NCBI RefSeq assembly: GCF_030445035.2
Contig: NC_080676.1
Span: 10,888,940 to 10,952,939, forward strand
Source: Dasypus novemcinctus
Taxonomy: Eukaryota; Chordata; Mammalia; Cingulata; Dasypodidae
Length of the DNA: 64,000 bases
Reading direction: 5' to 3'
Below are positions 42,501-64,000 of the stretch, piece after piece; the first letter of the stretch is position 1, and every line of letters begins with the position of its first letter. The notes beneath the pieces were generated by a model. It was not told where the DNA came from. It made no database searches and saw nothing but the letters and a program-made list of their open reading frames with translations. The translations under genes were made by a program, and so were the position numbers.

Positions 42501-44836
42501 AGTCTTTGTAAGTCAGTTTTGAGAGTTCATAGTATCTAGAATGCTCTGGATGGTCCCTTTGGTGTTTCTTATGGTGGGTCCTCCAATCAATATTGGAGAC
42601 GATAAAGCCCCTCAGTTTCATCTACTGCTATCAAACTGTCCAGTAGGGTTTTTCAGTGAATACATCTTGGTTACTTGGTGTCTTCCTGCTCTCAGATCTA
42701 GCAGATGTTGCCCATTGCTTCTTCCTTCTTCCTCACATGGATGCTAATATCCTTCAGATCTAGAGGTTGTTGGTAGTCTGCCCCATCTACTTGTATTTTG
42801 GGGTTCATGAAGATGCCCAGTCACAATGGTTTTATTATATTCTATGGATTTTTAATTTTGGTATCTATTCCTCTCTGTTTTTGAGGATTCAGAAAAAATG
42901 AAAAATTATGTTGCTGCTACTACTGCATCCATCTTCCCAGAATCCATCCTTTTCTCCAATATCCACCCCCATCCCCACTCCACAGACCAGTTTTTGAACT
43001 ATTGTAGACGACATAGACTTTACCATCTTTTAAGTCGTGCTTGAGAGAGGAGCTGGCAGCCCTTTATAACATTTCTTTTTAAAATTAACTACAAGAATCA
43101 AACATTTTTGAAAGACATCATTTTGATGGGCCAACTTCTAAAGTTTAGAGTGGAATGTAAAAATAATCCTACATTTAGCTTCTATCTACATGGAAACTTT
43201 CAGAGAACCTATCCTTAATTGTCTGTCATGAAATTGTCTTGACGAGCTTATTTTTGTTCTTCAGTTTAAATTTCTCAGGATAGAGAGAATCGGAGATACT
43301 TTCACTAACTAAACCCTATGCCAGAGAATAGAGCATAAAAATATCACTAACACAATTATGTATTATCAAATCATTCTTGAATTTTAAAAAATTATCTTTT
43401 ACTTTAGAGATAAAGTGACTGATGCATGGCAGATACTCAAATGTTTGTTGGATAAAGGATACAGGTATAGTCAAAGTTAGTTGTCCATTTCTGCAATGTA
43501 CTAGTATCCTTTTTTTACCCTGTTCTCTAGAAATAAAGGCCTCCCTAAATCTAACTCTACTTATGCTCCAAATAAATTAAAGATGTTTGCTTTTGGAAAT
43601 TTTTTGTAAACTCTTTTTCATATACCAAATCTGATTGGGAACCAGTAACAAAAAATCCTTTCTGGAAGATTAACCCTACCTTCAAGCATAAGTACATTTT
43701 AAAAAGATTAAACCACAATTTAAAAGATAAGACATTATAGTAAGCATGAAGATGTTTGCTGGCTTACTTTCCCTCACTAGTAATAGAATGCCACACATCA
43801 CAAATATATCAATTAGCTATACAAATTTTGAAACTGATTTGTGTGTAAAATATACAACGAAAAAAGATCGACAAAATTTATTATATGTGACAAACACTTA
43901 AGTATTACCCAAAGGCTGTTTTACCCAATAGACTACTGCTTTCTATTCTCTTTTCTCAGTTCCAATATATGAACTACATTTCTGGAATCTATACATAAAC
44001 GTTGCCGTAGGGTCACTACATATCAAATATAATTATTAGCAGGAATAGCAATTCTATAGGAGTCCGTTTCTCTCCGTCTCATTTTCACTCTCTCACGCAA
44101 ACACACCCACGCATTATAAAGTCTCCCAATAACCCCCGTCTAAGTGTTGTTTTTTGGTTTATCTTGACAGTAGAGAATTGATACTTTCGGACAACAGAAA
44201 AAGAGTAACAAAGGACATCATAAATATGAACCACGAGCCATATGAGAAAGTATAGGCATTGGGGTTAGGGTGGGATGCAGCTTTTGATAAGAGAAAGTAA
44301 ACAAGGTGCTTGGACTGCGGAGGCGCTTATTACTGTTTTGATTATTATTTTTTTTTACATGGATCTACTGTTTTGGGCAGGGGTTGGTGGGGAAAAGTAA
44401 TGTCTTCGTAAACTATATAAGGAAAAAGGCAACCGGAATCTCCCCGGAGAGAAAAGAGGAAAAATGACTAAAAGTGTTCCTTCCCAGGACTTAATTTCGG
44501 AGTCGCAGGGAGGCCCCGTTCGGGCAGGAGAGCTGTCAGACCTGCGGTGAATTCCGCGGCTCTGCCCACAGAAACGCACCTGCGTCTTCACCCCCATTTA
44601 GATCATCCTGGCGTCCTCAAATCTTCCATCCCCGCTCCCCTCGCCACTCAGCTGGCAGGTGGCAGGCAGAAAAGAGACTGGAAAGCTCCAATCCCAGAGT
44701 GGAAAGGGCCGCGGAGCTCCCAGTCATCGGCCTTCCAAGCCGCTGCCCCTCGCTCACCCACCTGATGCTCTTTCACCACTTCACTGAGGCAGGGATATCG
44801 CTCTGAGATCCATCTGTAAAACTTGGGGACTCCCAT
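419..44836 (-). CDS. XRN1: XRN1, 5'-3' exoribonuclease 1: exons 1-19 of a longer gene (partial, C-terminal part off window)
   Basis: XRN1 degrades decapped, 5'-monophosphorylated RNA in the cytoplasm and P-bodies. Nineteen exons join in one frame (running totals 75, 308, 406, 516, 627, 710, 798, 967, 1035, 1173, 1240, 1346, 1436, 1593, 1713, 1883, 2004, 2103, 2207 nt) and match remembered human XRN1 almost throughout. Known active-site residues are all present at the expected numbers: D35, H41, D86, the basic pocket K93/Q97/R100/R101, E176, E178, D206, D208 and D292. The nuclease region is therefore intact, followed by the start of the PAZ/Tudor-like region. Every junction is GT-AG. Intron 1 is largest (16.7 kb). 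The SH3-like region and low-complexity tail lie left of position 1. No stop or frameshift was seen. Confidence 0.97.
1275..1400 (+). repeat. MIR SINE fragment
   Basis: The run 'cctagttctgtcactaactg' and then 'gctgtgtgaatatgaacaag' is the MIR core, diverged. Confidence 0.6.
1585..1715 (+). repeat. MIR SINE fragment
   Basis: 'agccaggagacatgggtcta' followed by a 'gagctgtggaatcttgagc' and 'ctgaatctcagttttctc' pattern matches the diverged MIR body. Confidence 0.6.
2235..4078 (+). repeat. L2 LINE relic (long, broken)
   Basis: Pyrimidine-rich decayed LINE-2 in XRN1 intron 18. An ORF2-like segment (about 2500-2870) is followed by the typical 3' end: 'tttagattgtaaaattctgg' and then 'cacctaataaatgaatgat'. 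No open frame survives. Confidence 0.6.
4091..4189 (-). CDS. XRN1: XRN1 exon 18
   Basis: 33 codons encoding [20 protein letters not shown] and then [13 protein letters not shown]; donor CTT|GTAAGT. An L2 relic ends within about 15 nt of this exon on the intron side. Confidence 0.96.
4286..4406 (-). CDS. XRN1: XRN1 exon 17
   Basis: 121 nt encoding [20 protein letters not shown] and then [20 protein letters not shown]; donor AAA|GTCAGT. Confidence 0.96.
4845..5014 (-). CDS. XRN1: XRN1 exon 16
   Basis: 170 nt encoding [33 protein letters not shown] and [14 protein letters not shown]; donor AAG|GTAATG. Confidence 0.97.
5141..5547 (-). repeat. DAS-type tRNA-derived SINE
   Basis: Full-length SINE in XRN1 intron 15, sense to the gene. 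The tRNA-like head with B box (GGTTCAAAC on the minus strand) is at the right end and the A/T tail at the left. A 15-bp target-site duplication, aacaaaatattaatt, is perfect at 5126-5140 and 5548-5562. Confidence 0.93.
5660..7461 (-). repeat. L1M-type LINE-1 remnants
   Basis: Reads as the reverse complement of old L1 3' sequences, e.g. 'aacattttcatcacccaag' and 'ttttaacattttgccaactt'. More than one fragment is probably joined; boundaries are approximate. Confidence 0.55.
7462..7893 (+). repeat. DAS-type tRNA-derived SINE
   Basis: Head 'gggaagcagacttggcccaa' with B box ggttcaaacccc at about 7520, the shared body, and an A-rich tail (aaaataaaataaaat). It interrupts L1-derived sequence. Only a weak short duplication flanks it. 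Confidence 0.9.
7894..8205 (-). repeat. L1 ORF2-derived fragment
   Basis: Matches the reverse complement of a familiar L1 ORF2 stretch ('gaagacatctgggcctagaa'). Heavily decayed; it continues the L1 block left of the SINE. Confidence 0.5.
8174..8332. repeat. Inverted repeat (34-bp arms, 91-bp spacer)
   Basis: The left arm 8174-8207 and right arm 8299-8332 are reverse complements at 30 of 34 positions. It lies in XRN1 intron 15, overlapping the end of an L1 fragment. Confidence 0.85.
8625..8897. repeat. Near-perfect inverted repeat (41-bp arms, 191-bp spacer)
   Basis: The arms 8625-8665 and 8857-8897 are reverse complements with a single mismatch. A nested perfect 15-bp inverted repeat pairs 8661-8675 with 8771-8785. 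No known element was recognised. It lies in XRN1 intron 15, between exons 15 and 16. Confidence 0.9.
9070..9189 (-). CDS. XRN1: XRN1 exon 15
   Basis: 40 codons encoding [20 protein letters not shown] ... VVLIPFIDE; donor GAG|GTCAGT. Confidence 0.97.
9190..10683. other. XRN1 intron 14, no repeat recognised
   Basis: About 1.5 kb of AT-rich unique-looking intron. I found no exon-like or repeat-like segment. Confidence 0.5.
10684..10840 (-). CDS. XRN1: XRN1 exon 14
   Basis: 157 nt encoding [20 protein letters not shown] and on to [10 protein letters not shown]; donor CAG|GTGGGT. Confidence 0.97.
11588..11800 (+). repeat. MIR SINE
   Basis: 'agactttggaatcagatggg', 'gggaagattatttaatgtctctgagcc' core pattern and 'gttgtgaggattataagag' are diverged MIR. 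It lies in XRN1 intron 13. Confidence 0.75.
12248..12305. repeat. Two-copy tandem duplication, about 25 bp
   Basis: The unit 'cttaaaaacttactattgaa' (with the adjoining attt) occurs twice back to back with one substitution. Confidence 0.7.
12677..12766 (-). CDS. XRN1: XRN1 exon 13
   Basis: 90 nt encoding [20 protein letters not shown] and then YYHGVQSWS; donor TG|GTGAGG splits a Trp codon. Confidence 0.97.
13595..13800 (+). repeat. MIR SINE, nearly full length
   Basis: 'taagagcatggactctggag', 'cttgggcaagtcacctaact', 'tcagctgtaaaataattccc' and 'gcttagaatactgcttggca' follow the MIR consensus in order. It lies in XRN1 intron 12. Confidence 0.9.
14201..14306 (-). CDS. XRN1: XRN1 exon 12
   Basis: 106 nt encoding [20 protein letters not shown] and then [15 protein letters not shown]; donor GA|GTACGT; the split Asp codon is completed by exon 13. 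Confidence 0.97.
14469..14831 (+). repeat. DAS-type tRNA-derived SINE beside XRN1 exon 11
   Basis: The insertion has a perfect 17-bp duplication (aaagaaataacatatat at 14452-14468 and 14832-14848). The intact head carries B box ggttcaaaccct; the tail is aaataaataaatc plus T and A tracts. It sits antisense to XRN1, just downstream of the exon 11 donor. Confidence 0.95.
14874..14940 (-). CDS. XRN1: XRN1 exon 11 (small, 67 nt)
   Basis: Encodes [20 protein letters not shown] and then SK, in a poorly conserved acidic linker. Acceptor TATAG|GCT, donor AAGG|GTAAGT. A SINE and its target duplication lie about 25 nt into the downstream intron. Confidence 0.95.
14941..16778. other. XRN1 intron 10, left part, nothing firm
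   Basis: AT-rich intron. A pyrimidine-rich stretch at about 15400-15690 could be a decayed L2, but I cannot support that. No exon was seen. Confidence 0.4.
16779..17153 (-). repeat. DAS-type tRNA-derived SINE
   Basis: The T tract (tail) is at left and the head at right, ending 'ggccaaagtccgtttcc'. The duplication cagtccctcttt is at 16767-16778 and 17157-17168, extendable to 15 bp with one mismatch. Confidence 0.93.
17839..17863. repeat. Poly(A) tract
   Basis: About 24 consecutive A after 'aataatcttt'. It may be the tail of a decayed retroelement at about 17520-17838 that I could not classify. Confidence 0.6.
17969..18106 (-). CDS. XRN1: XRN1 exon 10
   Basis: 46 codons encoding [20 protein letters not shown] and then a lysine/glutamate-rich stretch ending EKKKSK; donor AAG|GTATGA. 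Confidence 0.97.
18422..18489 (-). CDS. XRN1: XRN1 exon 9
   Basis: 68 nt encoding [20 protein letters not shown] and then LSD; donor GAT|GTAAGT. Confidence 0.97.
19285..19453 (-). CDS. XRN1: XRN1 exon 8
   Basis: 169 nt. Encodes [20 protein letters not shown], then the [10 protein letters not shown] motif with catalytic D292, ending LPELGG. The first residues DKVS replace what I recall as EKIT in human. Donor CTTGGGG|GTAAG. Confidence 0.97.
19534..19621 (-). CDS. XRN1: XRN1 exon 7
   Basis: 88 nt encoding [20 protein letters not shown] and then IDYEFSVLK; donor AAAA|GTAAGT. Only 80 nt of intron separate it from exon 8. Confidence 0.97.
19803..20231 (+). repeat. DAS-type tRNA-derived SINE
   Basis: Head 'gggaagtgaacttggcctag', B box ggttcaaatccc, A-rich tail. 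A 10-bp duplication, cacaataaag, flanks it (19794-19803 and 20232-20241). It lies in XRN1 intron 6. Confidence 0.92.
20448..20851 (-). repeat. DAS-type tRNA-derived SINE with internal duplication
   Basis: Opposite in direction to the neighbouring copy 216 bp away. Duplication cacttcttag at 20438-20447 and 20852-20861. The internal phrase 'gcgtgggggacacccctg' and the 'tgtggcacggcactcct' block are each repeated in tandem, making this copy longer than its relatives. Confidence 0.93.
21288..21370 (-). CDS. XRN1: XRN1 exon 6
   Basis: 83 nt encoding [20 protein letters not shown] and then FGGKKAQR; donor AAAG|GTAAAT. Confidence 0.97.
22080..22208 (+). repeat. L1M-type 3' end fragment
   Basis: Ends 'gcttgaaaacttccataata' plus aaaacttaaaa, a common 3' end of old mammalian L1 copies. 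Confidence 0.5.
22545..22655 (-). CDS. XRN1: XRN1 exon 5 (active-site exon)
   Basis: Exactly 37 codons (173-209). It contains the metal-binding acidic residues E176 and E178 (TPGEGEHK) and D206 and D208 (CLYGLDADL). D208 is, from memory, the residue usually mutated to make catalytically dead XRN1. Confidence 0.98.
22749..22858 (-). CDS. XRN1: XRN1 exon 4
   Basis: 110 nt encoding [20 protein letters not shown]... to YFSGHE. Donor GAG|GTTATT is off consensus at +4 and +5 but retains GT. Confidence 0.97.
23590..23765 (+). repeat. MIR SINE
   Basis: 'gagagctctgaactaggaga' and 'aatatgaacttgggtgagtc' followed by a 'tctcactgagtctgtttc' pattern match MIR. It lies in XRN1 intron 3. Confidence 0.65.
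24024..24121 (-). CDS. XRN1: XRN1 exon 3
   Basis: 98 nt; continues [20 protein letters not shown] and ends ...CITPG, with donor CCAG|GTAAAT. Phase is kept on both sides. Confidence 0.97.
25060..25915 (-). repeat. Ancient LINE-like repeat (L2/CR1-like, class uncertain)
   Basis: Purine-rich block in XRN1 intron 2. Pieces such as 'ggtcaacactcttaaatgct' and 'ctttggatttagccataagg' recall the complement of a conserved old LINE ORF2 segment. It contains a G-rich run at 25478-25497. No frame is coding. Confidence 0.35.
26758..26890 (+). repeat. MER5A-like hAT DNA transposon fragment
   Basis: Begins 'cccagtggttccacaaaact' and continues 'gaggagtctggtaaaaatac' and 'agtttccaggatcc', the MER5A pattern. 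It is 3'-truncated. Confidence 0.6.
26900..27805. other. XRN1 intron 2, part next to exon 2, no confident repeat
   Basis: A pyrimidine-rich stretch (26930-27480) may be an old LINE, but no diagnostic end was found. No exon was seen. Confidence 0.35.
27806..28038 (-). CDS. XRN1: XRN1 exon 2
   Basis: Codons 26-103 (233 nt). The acceptor is GTGTTTAG and the donor AG|GTAAAA. It carries D35 (LYLDMNG), H41, D86 ([12 protein letters not shown]) and the 5'-phosphate pocket K93, Q97, R100 and R101 in [10 protein letters not shown]. Confidence 0.98.
29288..29698 (+). mobile_element. Solo LTR of an ERVL/MLT2-type endogenous retrovirus
   Basis: About 410 bp beginning tgtcttagcttg and ending ataaca (TG...CA). 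It resembles remembered MLT2 ('aacaggaatttattgcctct', 'gattaaggcccaccttgatt', 'ggttagggcttgg'). A 5-bp direct repeat, aacat, flanks it. No viral genes are attached. Confidence 0.6.
30345..30528 (-). repeat. MIR SINE (reverse)
   Basis: 'agtacttgttagatgctaaa', 'ttctcacttaattttcctaa' and 'agtatccccattttacagaa' are the complement of the MIR core in order. Confidence 0.8.
30575..30990 (+). repeat. DAS-type tRNA-derived SINE
   Basis: Head 'gggagtgaatttggctcaac' with B box gttcaaaccctg. Flanked by ttgaaatg repeats. Removing it restores the L1 reading 'aatttgaaatgtgtatatg'. Confidence 0.88.
31690..32455 (+). repeat. L2 LINE 3' end
   Basis: 'actccttaataccataaaaa', 'ttgagggcaggaactacatc' and 'gtgcctggcacatatcagat' followed by 'actcaacaaatttttgtt' are the L2 3' landmarks in order. 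It lies in XRN1 intron 1. Confidence 0.75.
33325..33540 (+). repeat. MIR SINE (diverged)
   Basis: 'gcaaccttgagtgagaaact' and 'ctataaaatggagataatat' match the MIR core. Confidence 0.6.
33655..34200 (+). repeat. Ancient unclassified mammalian repeat
   Basis: 'gacagttcctgcccttaagt' and 'caagggaggcttcctggaag' are familiar phrases of an old interspersed mammalian repeat whose family I cannot name. Confidence 0.35.
34611..35048 (+). repeat. DAS-type tRNA-derived SINE
   Basis: Head 'gggaagcagatttggctaaa' with B box ggttcaaacctg. More diverged than its neighbours. The 3' body holds a G-run cluster at 34974-34996 (gggggtgggtgggggcgggg). No clear target duplication. Confidence 0.87.
35905..36005 (+). 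repeat. Xenarthran L1-like 3' terminal fragment
   Basis: 'caggagtcccctatactctg' and 'gtgacctaaaacttctttga' followed by an A tail resemble the terminal segment of the elements at 37700 and 41020. Confidence 0.5.
36400..37790 (+). repeat. Retroelement 3' region, probably a xenarthran L1 3' UTR
   Basis: About 1.4 kb of balanced composition in XRN1 intron 1, with 'gatgagcctccctggcacca', 'tcagccatatgggactgtat' and 'ccttatattatttatgtaac'. Its terminal 300 bp recur at 40715-41095. I recognise it as a sequence common in armadillo and sloth genomes. The short ORFs in it look non-coding. Confidence 0.5.
37860..38370 (-). repeat. L1M-like remnant
   Basis: 'gttttaccacccaaatatgt' and the surrounding T-rich text resemble the reverse complement of old L1 3' UTR. 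Low certainty. Confidence 0.35.
38752..38897 (-). mobile_element. Tigger1-type (pogo/mariner) DNA transposon end
   Basis: Begins caggcatacctca (Tigger terminal inverted repeat). Continues 'ggaaggtttgtggcaaccct' and 'ccaacagcatgtgttcatct', the remembered Tigger1 end. Truncated at the adjacent L1 tail. Confidence 0.75.
38898..39480 (-). repeat. L1 LINE-1 3' end with ORF2 C-terminus
   Basis: The T tract at left is the tail. On the minus strand an open stretch at 39059-39433 encodes an ORF2 C-terminus ([50 protein letters not shown]). It is 5'-truncated, so not a gene. Confidence 0.85.
39485..39655 (-). repeat. Two diverged tRNA-head SINE units
   Basis: On the minus strand two heads carry 'tgtagctcagtgattgagtg' and 'gtagctcaaatggttgagtg' (box A-like); the second has 'ggtttgatccccagt' (box B-like). 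They are related to the DAS heads but older. Confidence 0.55.
39656..40335 (-). repeat. L1M 3' UTR remnant
   Basis: 'acctggaatcagccatttct' and 'tctaaatttttcaatggac' match the reverse complement of L1M 3' UTRs, as at 58600-58760. Confidence 0.5.
40339..40688. mobile_element. hAT-like non-autonomous DNA transposon
   Basis: About 350 bp with inverted ends: cagggttcttaacc at left and the complement, ttaagaacccctg, at right. Internal 'atatcacattacagttgttg' recalls a mammalian MER element. Flanking 8-mers are degenerate. Confidence 0.6.
40700..41100 (+). repeat. Xenarthran L1-like 3' end
   Basis: Shares 'gtaaactataat', 'gctccaaaatgtgttcacca' and 'gggaatcccctatatttttt' with the 3' end of the 36400-37790 element. 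A-rich tail at 41075-41103. Confidence 0.55.
41225..41500 (-). repeat. Two-headed tRNA-derived SINE (old)
   Basis: On the minus strand two heads (about 41500-41430 and 41355-41275) each have a ctcccatgtggg-type anticodon arm and a B-box-like ggttcagt or ggttcagt variant, separated by a tgctgg-rich linker. Confidence 0.6.
41501..44100. other. XRN1 intron 1, proximal part: old repeats, nothing assignable
   Basis: T-rich stretches at 41560-42950 look like decayed L1 or LTR material. 42960-44100 looks unique. No exon with splice sites was found. Confidence 0.35.
44762..44836 (-). CDS. XRN1: XRN1 exon 1 coding part
   Basis: Codons 1-25, beginning [20 protein letters not shown], the invariant XRN N-terminus. 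The start has a strong Kozak context (AAAATGG: A at -3, G at +4). The donor CAG|GTGGGT follows codon 25. Confidence 0.98.
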
Positions 44837-44845
44837 TTTCGACGG

Positions 44846-44956
44846 TCAACACCAATTCCCGTAAGGGCCAAACCGAAACCAAACGCCCCGCCCGGGCCTA
44901 CGCGGCCGCCTCCGGCCGTCGCTCCGCGGATGACAACACACCGCCCTCCCGACCAT
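44846..44956 (-). other. Candidate upstream ORF in the XRN1 5' leader
   Basis: ATG at 44956-44954 opens 36 codons rich in Arg and Gly. TGA at 44848-44846 lies nine bases before the XRN1 ATG. It would be translated only if transcription starts right of 44956. Coding function is not implied. Confidence 0.4.
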
Positions 44957-45065
44957 AGAGAGCGCCGCGGCAGCCTAGAGAGGCAGGATCCGAGGCCGCC
45001 CCCCAGGGGCGGGGCCGAGCTGCGCTTTAGCACCGGACGAGCGCGCGTGGTTTGACGCGCTGATG

Positions 45066-46085
45066 GTGCTCGTTTGAGAACTCTGCGGGAGTGTTGGAAG
45101 GGATATTAAACTCAATTCTGAAAATGCCAGCTGGGCTCTATAAGTGGATTTGGAAGTGGTATGAAAACCTCAAGAGACTGCTGGAATACTTAAATTTTTT
45201 TACCTTGCTTGCTAATCTTGGTATTTTTCAATATATTTGGAAATGTCTGGCAATTTTTTTGGTACAGATTGTTCTGTGAGTAGACGGGAAGTTATTTTCT
45301 TCCAGGAATGTAAACCTACAAACTGTTTTGTTCCTAACTCCTTTCCTTTATCTCCCTTAACTCTTTTAACAGTAAGCCCTCCATCGGAAATAAAATGTTT
45401 TCTTCTCACATTCATGCTTCTAGAGTTATCCCTTTTCCCTTATCACACTTCCAACCGTACAAAAAGACAGTTTAATTACGTGAACTTAACAGAAATTATC
45501 TTCATTCTATATTTAACTTAACCTTGTAATTATGAATTTAAATCTTCTGCAAGAAAACATACACAAAACTTAAGCAGATTAAAATATTTTTAGATTTAAA
45601 AAATCGTGAAATTTAGAAGTATTGCTGTCTCCATAACCACTGGGTTCTGCATTCTGGTACACCTTCAGTATGGCAGTTATCTTTAAAGTTACAGAATATT
45701 GCGTTTTCATATTCATGTTACTTGCCTTATCATGTTTTTTTTCTCTCCATCTCACTTTCCACCATACAAAAAACAAGAGTTCTATTAAGTGAGCTTAATT
45801 GATGTGCCATTTAGGCTTATATGACTCTCTTACCAGATTGTCAGTTCCCAGAGGATACAGGAGGTGGCTCTGTGCACAAGTCTAGCACAGTGCCTCGCCC
45901 TCATGTTTATTCACTACTGTACTGTATAAACTTTTTGTTGTTGTTCAAATGACTCCTTACCCTAGCTAGTACTTTTATAAGGAAATCAATGAAAGCCATA
46001 AAATGAAATTACGCTGGCTTGTTTCTTACAAATAGTTTATAGACCATAAGAACAAATGATGTTTCACTTCTCTAGTTAGAATATA
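45066..46085. other. Intergenic spacer between ATR and XRN1
   Basis: About 1 kb of AT-rich DNA. A possible short L2-like 3' piece lies at 45850-45915 ('tctagcacagtgcctcgccc'). No gene or convincing exon was seen. Confidence 0.55.
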
Positions 46086-46106
46086 CAGTATGTATTAAGA
46101 AAGCAG

Positions 46107-46112
46107 TTTATT
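46107..46112 (-). terminator. ATR: ATR polyadenylation signal AATAAA
   Basis: TTTATT on the plus strand, 177 nt beyond the ATR stop codon on the transcribed strand. It is the first canonical hexamer after the stop. The implied 3' UTR of about 200 nt agrees with the short 3' UTR I recall for human ATR. Confidence 0.7.
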
Positions 46113-46288
46113 TCTTAATAACTGAACATATATTATTTTAAATATTATTACATTCAGAGAGAAATAATATTGGTTGCTCTAGAACATACAGAAAATTGTT
46201 TACTTTGGAATTAAATAGATACAATCACAGATTAAAACCAAATGTATTAATTTTAGATTCTTAACACAGTCTTTAAAATAATTTAATT

Positions 46289-62797
<16,509 letters not shown>

Positions 62798-64000
62798 CTG
62801 AAAAATAATTAAAAAGTAGTACATTTAAATTTCTCTGTGTTTACCTTGAATTATAGAACACTTAATGTCAATCAATACAAAAATTTCCTTGTTTATACAA
62901 AAAAACACAATATCTTTTCTACATTATCTCATTTTAAGTTATCCATACTCTTTCTTCCTACATTAATGACTGGAGGGGATAATAGAGGTCAACACTCTAT
63001 TATCAGACATTACAAAATCCAAAGAGTTCTGAAAATCAAACTTTTTGTACCATACCTCATTTGAGAGCAAAATCATATCTGAACTGACACAAAACTATTT
63101 ACTTATCCCATTTAATGAGAAGATTAATATTTTTCACTATACTTATGTGTCTGATTATGGATTATTATATGTATCATATTACCTTAAAAAATTTGGAAAG
63201 TTCTGAATTTTTTTTTTTAATTCTTAAATGTAGCTGACCATAATGGTTTCAGATAAAGAATAAGAAATCCATACATTTAATGCTCTTACAACAATGCCAA
63301 ACTTTAATAAATGTTGGCCATCATCATCACACTGCATCAGAGGTCAAAGAGAATTAATGAAGACAGCAAAAGCAGATTACTCTTTCAAGATGCTTACTGA
63401 CAAAAGGAAGGTAAGAAATAGCAGTCTGTATTTTCTCACCCATAAACAGTTAACAGAGTATTTGTCAAGTGAAATCTAACTTCATAAATTTCTCATTCTC
63501 CCTCTTTATAACTTCTCCCCTTTTGTCTTTCTTATAGATTTTCCTAAGGTTTTTTAAATCCAATTCCTTGATAGAAATTTTAAGTAGAAGAGTGGGTCAC
63601 TCCTTTAAGCATGTCCCCATTCTAGTCACATCTACTGAAAAAAGTAGTTATTACATTAGATGATAACCATCTGCTTAATTTCCTATAAGACTCTGAGCAC
63701 CTTAAGGCAAGAGAACACCCCAATCACCTTTGTTTTTCCTTTGTGCAGTGACTATCCCTTGTAAGTACTGAAAAGTGTACTGAAAGCATGAAAATTGAAT
63801 CATTGCTTTTCCATTCTCTCATATAAGTGGGTTAATGTATATGACTTTTGAAAGTTTGAAGATATGACAGAAAATAATGATAGAGACAACTCTAGATAAC
63901 ATCAAGTATTCATATACATTTTATAGTTTATTTCATATCCTCTAAAGTTATTTCTTATAAATGTGGATAAGCTACTATTAGAAGAATTCATACTAAGGAG
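62798..64000. other. ATR intron upstream of exon 40, nothing recognised
   Basis: AT-rich intron running off the right edge. The short open frame at 63294-63479 has no splice context or resemblance to ATR. Confidence 0.55.

Larger units (their letters stand above)
44480..45065. promoter_or_regulatory. XRN1: CpG-rich XRN1 promoter and exon 1 region
   Basis: The only clearly CpG- and GC-rich non-SINE block in the window, enclosing XRN1 exon 1. GC boxes: ggggcggggc at 45006-45015 and, read on the minus strand, gggcgggg at 44886-44893. No TATA box at a suitable place, as expected for a housekeeping CpG promoter. The start site is not identifiable from sequence alone. Confidence 0.8.

Noticed and set aside
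44773..45033. 86-codon frame overlapping XRN1 exon 1
   Set aside because: It starts at GTG, not ATG, and is an out-of-frame shadow in CpG-rich DNA.
62798..64000. Additional ATR exon near the right edge
   Set aside because: No segment shows ATR-like coding with paired acceptor and donor; the short open frames lack splice context.

Overview
This window is mammalian chromosomal DNA, most likely from an armadillo or a close xenarthran relative. The evidence is spliced vertebrate genes with GT-AG introns, MIR, L2, L1 and Tigger relics, and about fifteen copies of a tRNA-headed SINE of the DAS type known from armadillo. Species is inferred from remembered repeat families, not from a search.

Two genes lie on the minus strand, head to tail. 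From the right edge to 46289 are the last eight coding exons of ATR (the checkpoint kinase). They encode the PI3K-like kinase domain, the PRD region and the FATC tail, ending at a TGA at 46289-46291. A minus-strand AATAAA follows at 46107-46112. About 1.3 kb further on, inside a CpG-rich block (about 44480-45065), XRN1 (the cytoplasmic 5'-3' exoribonuclease) starts with ATG at 44836. Nineteen XRN1 coding exons follow down to position 419. They give about 735 codons in one unbroken phase, covering the whole catalytic region; the rest of XRN1 lies beyond the left edge. As I recall, ATR and XRN1 are also neighbours in this order on human 3q23, so this is ordinary conserved synteny.

Layout: 1-9189 XRN1 exons 15-19 with a long L2 relic, L1 remnants and two intronic inverted repeats; 9190-24121 exons 3-14; 24122-44761 introns 2 and 1, with an ERVL-type LTR, L1M, L2, Tigger, hAT and xenarthran L1-like pieces; 44762-45065 exon 1 and promoter; 45066-46288 intergenic spacer and ATR 3' UTR; 46289-62797 ATR exons 40-47; 62798-64000 ATR intron. 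Between ATR exons 45 and 46 an old L1 3' half has been interrupted by four later SINE-type insertions.

All reading frames that translate to cysteine- and alanine-rich 'GQAALSF...' or 'GPAPHG...' proteins are SINE shadows, not genes. I see no previously undescribed system. The most unusual items are a 41-bp inverted repeat with one mismatch in XRN1 intron 15, a 623-bp composite two-headed SINE with an internal minisatellite, closely spaced inverted SINE pairs inside both genes, and an apparent three-residue deletion just before the ATR kinase domain.
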